Assembly: GCA_900542195.1 (NCBI GenBank)
Contig: UQNA01000017.1
Span: forward strand, 1 to 45,387
DNA from: an uncultured Sutterella sp.
Lineage (GTDB): Bacteria; Pseudomonadota; Gammaproteobacteria; Burkholderiales; Burkholderiaceae_F
Length of the DNA stretch: 45,387 nt
Direction of reading: 5' to 3'
Of the stretch, positions 32,989-39,511 are shown in pieces. Position numbers and translations under genes: made by a program. The number at the start of each line of letters is the position of its first letter. Position 1 is the first letter of the stretch. A model generated the notes under the pieces. It saw only the letters and a list, made by a program, of their open reading frames with translations, ran no database searches and was not told where the DNA came from.

Positions 32989-33573
32989 ATGGCATTTACA
33001 CTTCCTCCTCTTCCTTTTGCGATGAATGCTCTCGAGCCGTACATGAGCGAAAAGACTCTGAGCTATCACTATGGCAAACATCATAAAGGCTACGTTGACA
33101 CACTCAACACATTGATTGCAGGCACAGACTATGAATCAATGCCTTTAGAGGAGATTATCCGTACTACTCAACAGGGTCCAATTTTCAATAACGCATCTCA
33201 AAATTGGAACCACACTTTCTTCTGGAACAGCTTAACTCCTAACGGCGGCGGAGTTCCTACCGGCCGAGTTTTAGCTGCTATCGAGGCAAAGTGGGAAAAC
33301 TATGATGCATTCAAAGAACAGTTCATTAAGAGTGCTGCCGGCAATTTCGGTTCCGGCTGGACATGGCTGATTCAAACAGAAAACGGTACTTTAGACATTC
33401 TTAATACCAGCAATGCCGGCTCCCCAATTTCCTCTCCATCTAAGCCTTTGATGGTTTGCGACGTTTGGGAACATGCTTACTATCTGGACTACTACAATGT
33501 CAGAGCCCAGTTCGTTACAACATTCCTCGAACATCTCGTTAACTGGGAATTCGTAGAAAAGAATCTTCAATAA
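32989..33573 (+). CDS. sodB: Superoxide dismutase, iron type
   Basis: A 194-residue cytosolic dismutase. Metal ligands are His27 (SYHYGKHH), His75 (QNWNHTFFW), Asp158 and His162 (DVWEHAYY). The second-sphere Gln just before W-N-H and the AAGNFGSGWTWL stretch are those of the iron group rather than the manganese group. AGGAG lies eight to nine bases before ATG. It removes superoxide formed on exposure to air, useful in an organism that also carries FNR and HemN. It lies just after xseA. Confidence 0.96.
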   Translation: MAFTLPPLPFAMNALEPYMSEKTLSYHYGKHHKGYVDTLNTLIAGTDYESMPLEEIIRTTQQGPIFNNASQNWNHTFFWNSLTPNGGGVPTGRVLAAIEAKWENYDAFKEQFIKSAAGNFGSGWTWLIQTENGTLDILNTSNAGSPISSPSKPLMVCDVWEHAYYLDYYNVRAQFVTTFLEHLVNWEFVEKNLQ

Positions 33574-33596
33574 TTGAATTGATTTGATGAAGGAAT

Positions 33597-33619
33597 GCCG
33601 CGGGTCTTTAGCTCGCGGC
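33597..33619. terminator. Hairpin between convergent sodB and the DUF192 gene
   Basis: GCCGCG (33597-33602) pairs with CGCGGC (33614-33619) with an 11-base loop; a short T-run follows on the plus side. It abuts the stop of the DUF192 gene. Confidence 0.6.
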
Positions 33620-33620
33620 T

Positions 33621-34034
33621 TTAGTTAAGTTTGGCGACTTTGTCGCCTTTCTTTATTTTGTTTTTTTCAAACCAGCCTTGATTCATTTCAAGAGCGTATT
33701 TTGCGGCTCTTTTGCTGCAGTGAATTTTCTCTGAAAGAGGCTGCATTTTTTCGATATTGATAATTGTCCCGTCGCGGTCAATGAAAGCGACAGACAGCGG
33801 AATGTAGGTGTTCTTCATCCACATGCAAACCGGCATGGCATAGTCGAATTTAAAGAGCATTCCGGCTTCGGCGGGTAATGTTTTGCGGTACATCAGGCCA
33901 AGCTCTCTTTCTTGGTCCGTGTCGGCAATTTCCACTTGAATGTTTTTTTGATTGATTTGAATCTCTTTAAGTTCTGCGGCATTTACGGCCAGAGGAAGGA
34001 GAAGAGCTAAGAAAATGCTGCGGCAGTATTTCAT
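33621..34034 (-). CDS. DUF192 domain protein, exported
   Basis: A 137-residue protein with an N-terminal signal peptide (FLALLLPLAVNA, cleavage likely after NAA) and the DUF192 domain: ERELGLMYRKTLPAEAGMLFKFD, MPVCMWMKNTYIPLSVAFID and GTIINIEKMQPLSEKIHCSK. The family is small, usually exported and of unknown function. It is downstream of the cold-shock gene, separated by a terminator. Complete and normal in length. Confidence 0.9.
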   Translation of the reverse strand: MKYCRSIFLALLLPLAVNAAELKEIQINQKNIQVEIADTDQERELGLMYRKTLPAEAGMLFKFDYAMPVCMWMKNTYIPLSVAFIDRDGTIINIEKMQPLSEKIHCSKRAAKYALEMNQGWFEKNKIKKGDKVAKLN

Positions 34035-34064
34035 AAAAAGAAAAACTCGGTCTGAGCCGAGTTT
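34031..34064 (-). terminator. Rho-independent terminator of the cold-shock gene
   Basis: AAACTCGG (34043-34050) pairs with CCGAGTTT (34057-34064); on the minus strand it is followed by TTCTTTTT. It lies 20 bases past the cold-shock stop and overlaps the DUF192 start region. Confidence 0.85.
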
Positions 34065-34083
34065 GTATAGCTAAGATTTCGAA

Positions 34084-34287
34084 TTAAACCAGTTTGATGT
34101 TGTCAGCTTGTTTGCCTTTTTCACCGACTTTCACATCATAGGTAACTTTCTGACCTTCTTTGAGGGTCTTGAAGCCGTCCATCTTGATTGCAGAGAAATG
34201 AGCGAAGAGATCTTCACCGCCGTCATCGGGAGTGATGAATCCGTAGCCTTTTACGTCGTTAAACCATTTTACGGTTCCTGTTGCCAT
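34084..34287 (-). CDS. CspA-family cold-shock protein
   Basis: A 67-residue single OB-fold RNA chaperone. RNP1 is KGYGFI and RNP2 is DLFAHF; the start MATGTVKWFNDVKGYG is typical. It melts RNA structures and is often induced by cold or on entering growth. GGAG lies ten bases before ATG. It has a leader of about 165 bases with a promoter at 34462-34489 and a hairpin at the predicted 5' end, like cspA leaders. It is divergent from clpS. Which Csp member it is cannot be told. Confidence 0.96.
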   Translation of the reverse strand: MATGTVKWFNDVKGYGFITPDDGGEDLFAHFSAIKMDGFKTLKEGQKVTYDVKVGEKGKQADNIKLV

Positions 34288-34426
34288 TTTTTATATCTCC
34301 AAAAATTTAACGGCGTTGTCTCTGGTGCTCACCCGCCACTGAATGTGTTTTTGACAGTTCGTTAAGCTGGATTTTCACAACCGGTACGACCTTTTGTTGA
34401 AACCTGACTACTACTGCGGTACTGCC

Positions 34427-34489
34427 TTACTGTCTGTGAGAAAAGACTGACAGTAACTAGATTTTTAATGTATACGGGAGAATTGTCAA
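34427..34489 (-). promoter_or_regulatory. Promoter and 5'-terminal hairpin of the cold-shock gene leader
   Basis: On the minus strand a perfect -35 TTGACA (34489-34484) is followed after 16 bases by TAAAAA (34467-34462). The predicted start falls near 34455, exactly where an inverted repeat begins: TTACTGTC (34456-34449) pairs with GACAGTAA (34434-34427), with two extra pairs inside. The mRNA would start with this stem-loop and run about 165 bases before the start codon, close to E. coli cspA leader length. The -10 is weak. Confidence 0.5.
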
Positions 34490-34681
34490 CGAGGACAAAG
34501 TATCATTGACAAGATGAGTTGGGACAAGCGCATATCTTTATTACAGAAAAAAATGCTTTGTAACCCTTACTCTGAGGTGATTTAGTCAAAATTGTCTGAT
34601 AGTTGGGTTCGGACAAGGAAAAAGTATTTTGGCGGTTTGTCCGCATTTAATTGTTGTTATCTAACCACAAAAATTAGTGAT
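34490..34681 (+). other. clpS upstream region with a possible leader hairpin
   Basis: CGGACAA (34610-34616) is the exact inverse of TTGTCCG (34637-34643). An additional TTGTC at 34592-34596 could pair with the same GACAA, giving alternative structures. No clear -35/-10 was found. An upstream TTG at 34592 keeps the clpS frame open but the normal protein starts at 34682. Confidence 0.35.
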
Positions 34682-34996
34682 ATGTCTTGCTCGCAAACTG
34701 GATCGTCAACAAGGGTAAAACCGAAGGTTAAGCCTTATAAGAGACCGAATAGATGGAGTGTCATTCTCCATAACGACGATGTAACGACAATGGAGTTTGT
34801 TGTAATGCTCTTGAAAGAGGTATTCGGAAAATCAACGGAAGACGCGATGACGATCATGCTGAAAGTGCATGAAGAAGGGCGCGGGGTTGCAGGGATTTAC
34901 AGCAAGGATTTAGCTGAAACAAAAATGATGAAATCCCGTGAAATGGCAAGAGCCGAAGGCTATCCGCTTAAGATAACCATAGAAGAAAATGAGTAG
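34682..34996 (+). CDS. clpS: ATP-dependent Clp protease adaptor protein ClpS
   Basis: A 104-residue adaptor that hands N-degron substrates to ClpA. The core WSVILHNDDVTTMEFVV holds the Asn-Asp pair and methionine that bind N-terminal bulky residues; HEEGRGVAGIYSKDLAETK follows. Start at ATG 34682 gives the usual length; the Shine-Dalgarno is poor. The 3' end overlaps the clpA start by eight bases, so translation is coupled. The position just before clpA is classical. Confidence 0.94.
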   Translation: MSCSQTGSSTRVKPKVKPYKRPNRWSVILHNDDVTTMEFVVMLLKEVFGKSTEDAMTIMLKVHEEGRGVAGIYSKDLAETKMMKSREMARAEGYPLKITIEENE

Positions 34997-37301
34997 TTTA
35001 AGTAAAGAAGTTCAAAAATTAATGATGATTGTCTTCCTTCGAGGAAGAAGCGACGGCGTTGAGTATCTGACGCTTGAGTATTTGCTATGGGGGCTTCTGC
35101 AGGGAGGCGAGGTCGAGGAGTTCTTGGAAGAACAAGAAGTCGATACTCACGAACTCGAAAACGAGATTAACTTGGTTATCTCAAAAGAGATAGCTGAGCA
35201 AAATAAGCTTGCTAAAGATAAGAATCCGGATGTGACCGTCGGGTACTCACGAGTTCTGCAGAGGGCCATTATTCAAGCACAGTCGGAAAACCGAGAGGAA
35301 GTAGACAGCCTGGATCTTCTCGATGCTTTGCTTGCGGAAAAAGACTGTGAAGCAGTTTACCTTCTCAATCAGCACGGCATCGACAGAAATGTTCTTTCCG
35401 AATACATCGAAACCATCTTGGCCGAGAGCGAAGAACTCGGAGCACAAGAGGCCGAGGAAGATGCGAGAGAAAGTAAAAGACGAAAATCCGCTTTAGACAC
35501 CTATGCCTTGAATCTAAACAATGAGGTTAAAGAAGGCCGCATCGATCCGTTGATTGGCAGAAGCGAAGAAATTGAAAGAGTTATCCAGGTTCTTGCAAGA
35601 AGAAGAAAGAATAATCCAATTCTTGTTGGTGAGGCCGGTGTCGGTAAGACTGCAATTGGAGAAGGTCTTGCCTACAAGATCGTAAAAGGCGAGGTTCCTA
35701 AATTCTTATCCGACTTCGAAGTTTATTCCGTGGATGTCGGCTCCATGCTTGCCGGCGCTCATTACCGCGGAGATTTCGAAGAAAGAATGAAGAACCTCAT
35801 CAAGGAAGTTGAATCCAAGCCGAAAACTATTCTCTTCATTGATGAAATTCATCAGATTTTAGGTGCCGGTACCACCGAGGGCAGTGCATCAGATGCCGCA
35901 ACCATGATGAAGCCTCATCTGGCAAAGGGAACTCTGCGAGTCGTCGGGGCCACAACCTACGACGAGCTCAGAAAAATCTTCAGCAAAGACTCCGCCCTGA
36001 TGAGACGCTTCCAGAAGATTGATGTGACTGAACCGACCGTCAAGGAAACCATTGAAATTCTTAAGGGTTTGAGCGTCAAGTTTGAAGAACATCACAATGT
36101 GGTTTACAAAGACTCAGCTATTGTTGCTGCAGTCGAACTCTCCGATCGCTTTATTTCCGATAAGAAACTTCCGGATAAGGCCATCGATGTAATCGATGAA
36201 GCCGGCGCAAGAAAGAGATTGCATTCGGACGGCAAGAGCAACGTTGTTACCAAGGCGGATATTGAGGAAGTCATTACAAAGATGGCGAGAGTACCTCCTC
36301 AGACCGTTTCTTCGGACGACAAGAATCGATTGAAGACTTTGGCTCAGACATTGAAGAATGTAATTTATGGTCAGGATCCGGCTATTGAAGCTATTTCAGA
36401 CGCGATAAAACTCTCTAGAAGCGGTCTTGGCAAGACGGATAGGCCAATTGGTGCTTTCTTGTTTGCCGGGCCTACAGGCGTCGGTAAAACGGAATTAGCA
36501 AAGCAGCTGGCTTCAGCCATGGGCGTCAAGCTGATTCGTTTTGATATGAGTGAGTACATGGAGAAATTCTCCGTGTCGAGATTGATTGGTGCGCCTCCGG
36601 GATATGTGGGCTTTGATCAAGGCGGATTATTGACTGAAGAAATCGGCAAGCATCCGCATTCCGTTCTGCTTCTTGATGAGATTGAAAAAGCTCATCCGGA
36701 TATTTACAACATCCTACTCCAGGTGATGGATCATGGAGCATTGACGGATAACAACGGTAAAACTGCAGACTTTAGAAATGTGATTTTGATCTTGACGACG
36801 AATGCCGGGGCCAGAGATTTGAGCAAATCCTCCATCGGCTTTCTTAACTCAACGCATTACGGCGATGAGCAGATTGAGATTAATAAGACCTTTACGCCGG
36901 AATTCCGCAACCGCTTAGATGCGATTGTTTCTTTTAAAGCACTGGGGACAAACGAAATTAGAAAAGTGGTGGATAAGTTCCTTCTGGAAATTGAAACCCA
37001 GCTTCACATGAAGAAAGTGGAGGCGACATTTACGGAAGAGCTTAAAGAATTCCTGGCCAAGAAAGGGTTCGATCCGAAGATGGGCGCACGTCCAATGTCC
37101 CGCTTGATCCAGAACACAGTCAGAAAAGCGTTGGCCGATGAGCTGCTTTTCGGTCAGCTAAGCCGCGGCGGAAAGGTCAAAATTGGATTGGATGCGCAGG
37201 AAAAAGTGACTTTAGATATCGATCCTGCTCCGATTCTTCCAAAAGCTGAAACGGCTGACTCAGCCCAAGAGGTACCGGCTGAAGTTCCGCAAAATAAGTA
37301 G
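34989..37301 (+). CDS. clpA: ATP-dependent Clp protease ATP-binding subunit ClpA
   Basis: A 770-residue AAA+ unfoldase that feeds ClpP. It has the Clp N-domain, then NBD1 with GEAGVGKT (214-221) and LFIDEIHQILGAG, then NBD2 with GPTGVGKT (494-501), MEKFSVSRLIGAPPGYVGFDQGG and LLLDEIEKAH, and the C-terminal sensor 2 region (GARPMSRLIQ). No middle coiled coil is present, which separates it from ClpB/ClpC. The IGFL loop (SSIGFLNS) that docks ClpP is present. It forms an operon with clpS. A terminator follows. Confidence 0.97.
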   Translation: MSSLSKEVQKLMMIVFLRGRSDGVEYLTLEYLLWGLLQGGEVEEFLEEQEVDTHELENEINLVISKEIAEQNKLAKDKNPDVTVGYSRVLQRAIIQAQSENREEVDSLDLLDALLAEKDCEAVYLLNQHGIDRNVLSEYIETILAESEELGAQEAEEDARESKRRKSALDTYALNLNNEVKEGRIDPLIGRSEEIERVIQVLARRRKNNPILVGEAGVGKTAIGEGLAYKIVKGEVPKFLSDFEVYSVDVGSMLAGAHYRGDFEERMKNLIKEVESKPKTILFIDEIHQILGAGTTEGSASDAATMMKPHLAKGTLRVVGATTYDELRKIFSKDSALMRRFQKIDVTEPTVKETIEILKGLSVKFEEHHNVVYKDSAIVAAVELSDRFISDKKLPDKAIDVIDEAGARKRLHSDGKSNVVTKADIEEVITKMARVPPQTVSSDDKNRLKTLAQTLKNVIYGQDPAIEAISDAIKLSRSGLGKTDRPIGAFLFAGPTGVGKTELAKQLASAMGVKLIRFDMSEYMEKFSVSRLIGAPPGYVGFDQGGLLTEEIGKHPHSVLLLDEIEKAHPDIYNILLQVMDHGALTDNNGKTADFRNVILILTTNAGARDLSKSSIGFLNSTHYGDEQIEINKTFTPEFRNRLDAIVSFKALGTNEIRKVVDKFLLEIETQLHMKKVEATFTEELKEFLAKKGFDPKMGARPMSRLIQNTVRKALADELLFGQLSRGGKVKIGLDAQEKVTLDIDPAPILPKAETADSAQEVPAEVPQNK

Positions 37302-37313
37302 TAAGAATAAGCA

Positions 37314-37336
37314 GAAAGCCGCTGAATGCGGCTTTC
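37314..37336. terminator. Bidirectional terminator between clpA and dut
   Basis: GAAAGCCGC (37314-37322) and GCGGCTTTC (37328-37336) form a 9-bp stem with a 5-base loop, between the convergent stops of clpA and dut. T-runs are short on either side. Confidence 0.75.
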
Positions 37337-37347
37337 TTGCAGAGAAA

Positions 37348-37794
37348 TTAACCAATTCCAGAGGAACCGAATCCCCCCGTTCCTCGCTCGCTTTGTTGGA
37401 ACTCTTCAACCTCTTCGAATTGCGCGTGGACAACCGGCACAATAATCATTTGTGCAATTCTGTCCAGAGGCTGAACGGTGAAAGCTTCACTCGAACGGTT
37501 CCAGCAGGAGACTTTCAGTTCGCCTTGGTAATCCGAGTCGATCAAGCCGACTAGGTTGCCGAGAACGATTCCGTGTTTATGACCGAGGCCTGAGCGCGGA
37601 AGAACAAGAGCAGCATAGTTAGGATCCCGCAGGTAAATGCTGATTCCCGTGCCGATGAGATAAGTTTCTCCAGGTTCGACCACAATCGGTTTATCAATCA
37701 TGGCTCTTAAGTCAACTCCGGCAGATCCGGGAGTCCCGTAGGAGGGTTTGAATTCTTTTGCCCGCGGATCCAAGTATTTAATTTGAACGTTCAC
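37348..37794 (-). CDS. dut: Deoxyuridine 5'-triphosphate nucleotidohydrolase
   Basis: A 148-residue trimeric dUTPase; it removes dUTP and supplies dUMP. The five motifs are present: GSAGVDLRA, LVLPRSGLGHKHG, GNLVGLIDSDYQGEL, DRIAQMIIVP, and the C-terminal RGTGGFGSSG. The start is GTG at 37794, supported by AAGGA seven bases before; it overlaps the coaBC end by 17 bases. It is the last gene of the ribF-ileS-lspA-coaBC-dut cluster. Confidence 0.96.
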   Translation of the reverse strand: MNVQIKYLDPRAKEFKPSYGTPGSAGVDLRAMIDKPIVVEPGETYLIGTGISIYLRDPNYAALVLPRSGLGHKHGIVLGNLVGLIDSDYQGELKVSCWNRSSEAFTVQPLDRIAQMIIVPVVHAQFEEVEEFQQSERGTGGFGSSGIG

Positions 37795-38995
37795 AGTTTC
37801 TATCCTTCAAGAGTCTGTTGATTTCTAATACAAGTGTGTCGGCTAAAGCTTCTTTGCTTCCCGGTCCGACTGTTTTTAGACCGTCCTTTGTGATGAACAC
37901 GGCGTCATTGGAGTCAGAATTAATCGCCTTGGCAGGATTGGCGACAATTAAGTCTGCGCCTTTTCTCTGAAGCTTCAGTTGGCCGTTTTCGATGACATCA
38001 TTGGTTTCGGCCGCAAAGCCGATGCACAGGGGCTTGCTTTCTAAATGGCCGACTAAGGAAAGGATATCCGGATTCTTTGTCAGCTCCAGAGTGTAGGAAT
38101 CCGAAGAGTTTTCTTTTTTGATTTTTCTTTCAGAAAAGTGAGCGGGACGATAGTCGGCCACAGCTGCAACTGAAATGAAAACGTCCGGTTTTTCCTCTTC
38201 TAAGAGCTGCATAACGCAATTTTTCATCTCTTCGGCACTCGTGACGTTAAATCGTTCCGCTCCTGCAGGAGTCTGCTGATGCACGGGCCCCGATACCAAT
38301 AGAACTTCAGCGCCGTAACGGCTGCATGCAGATGCAATGCTGTAACCTTGTTTTCCGCTGGAGGAATTGGTAATTCCTCGAACCGGATCTAGCGCTTCAA
38401 AAGTCGGTCCTGCCGTAATCAATACTTTTTTACCCGAAAGAAGTTTCGGATAAAAGGACCGGATAATGTCCTCAGCGATGCCTGCCGGCTCTTTGAGTCT
38501 TCCTTTGCCGTTATCTCCGCAAGCTTGGATGCCGGCTTCCGGACCCGAGAATGAAACGCCGGGCCAGCTTTGAAGTTTTTCAACGTTCTCCAGATTTGCA
38601 GGGTTGTCCCACATAAAGCAATTCATTGCAGGAGCAACGATGATCGGTGTCTTGCGGGCGGCACATAAAGAACTGAGGAGATCATCGCAAATGCCGTTCC
38701 GAAGTTTTGCAATGAAGTTGGCGGTTGCGGGGGCTACCACAATGAGATCAGCCCAATCAACAAGATCGATATGAGCGATTGTGCTGTTGGAAGAGTCCCA
38801 CATATTTTTGGCAACTTTTCTTCGGGTAAGAGCCTCGAAGGTGGCTTCGCCGACGAAATGGGAGGCGGCCTCCGTAAGCACAACCTGAACTTCCGCCTGA
38901 TTTTTGACAAGCAGACGGATGAGCTCACAAGCTTTATAAGCAGCAATGCTTCCGGTAATCCCAAGCAGTATTTTTTTGCCTTTTAGAATGTGCAT
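37778..38995 (-). CDS. coaBC: Bifunctional phosphopantothenoylcysteine decarboxylase/phosphopantothenate-cysteine ligase
   Basis: A 405-residue fusion for two steps of coenzyme A synthesis. The CoaC flavoprotein half has ITGSIAAYKA, catalytic His75 (IAHIDL), APAMNCFMW (PXMNXXMW motif) and Cys159 (QACG). The CoaB half starts near residue 190: VLITAGPTFEALDPVRGITNSSSGKQG and later KNPDILSLVG. AAGGA lies before ATG 38995. It lies between lspA and dut, which it overlaps. Confidence 0.97.
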   Translation of the reverse strand: MHILKGKKILLGITGSIAAYKACELIRLLVKNQAEVQVVLTEAASHFVGEATFEALTRRKVAKNMWDSSNSTIAHIDLVDWADLIVVAPATANFIAKLRNGICDDLLSSLCAARKTPIIVAPAMNCFMWDNPANLENVEKLQSWPGVSFSGPEAGIQACGDNGKGRLKEPAGIAEDIIRSFYPKLLSGKKVLITAGPTFEALDPVRGITNSSSGKQGYSIASACSRYGAEVLLVSGPVHQQTPAGAERFNVTSAEEMKNCVMQLLEEEKPDVFISVAAVADYRPAHFSERKIKKENSSDSYTLELTKNPDILSLVGHLESKPLCIGFAAETNDVIENGQLKLQRKGADLIVANPAKAINSDSNDAVFITKDGLKTVGPGSKEALADTLVLEINRLLKDRNCERSN

Positions 38996-39013
38996 ACGAC
39001 ATCCTTGGAAAGA

Positions 39014-39508
39014 TTATTTGGAACGGAAAAATTCCCAAATAATGACAATGAAAGCGCCGACGCAAATACAAATGTCAGCAACGTTAAATGCGGGCCAATG
39101 ATAGTTAAATGCATGGAAGTCCAGAAAATCGACGACATAACCTAAATTCATGCGGTCGTAGGCATTTCCGATGGCACCGGCTAAAACGAGAGACAGTCCG
39201 AAGCACAAAAAGGGCTTTGAGCTGTTTTTAGCGATAAGACACAGAATGACGACGGAAATAACGAGAGCAAGAACCAAGAAAATCGGCTGCTGCCATCCGC
39301 CGGCATCTGCAAGAAAGGAGAACGCTGCGCCGGTGTTGTAAGCAACGACGAGATTGAAGAAGTCAGTGACTCTTTCGGAATCACCGACAATCATTCGATG
39401 CTGAATCCAGTACTTGGTCCATTGATCAAGTCCGATAAGCAGCGCAGCAAAGAGGGACCACAGGAAAACTGCGGTCCAGTTCCAATTATTAGTTTTTTTT
39501 GAAGCCAT
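39014..39508 (-). CDS. lspA: Lipoprotein signal peptidase (signal peptidase II)
   Basis: A 164-residue inner-membrane aspartyl protease with four predicted membrane segments. Catalytic Asp118 (GNAYDRM) and Asp145 (FNVADI) are intact, with DQWTKYWI in the first segment. It cleaves prolipoprotein signal peptides. ATG 39508 starts three bases past the ileS stop, suggesting coupling; a TTG one codon earlier is possible. The ileS-lspA pair is widely conserved. Confidence 0.96.
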   Translation of the reverse strand: MASKKTNNWNWTAVFLWSLFAALLIGLDQWTKYWIQHRMIVGDSERVTDFFNLVVAYNTGAAFSFLADAGGWQQPIFLVLALVISVVILCLIAKNSSKPFLCFGLSLVLAGAIGNAYDRMNLGYVVDFLDFHAFNYHWPAFNVADICICVGAFIVIIWEFFRSK

Positions 39509-39511
39509 CAA

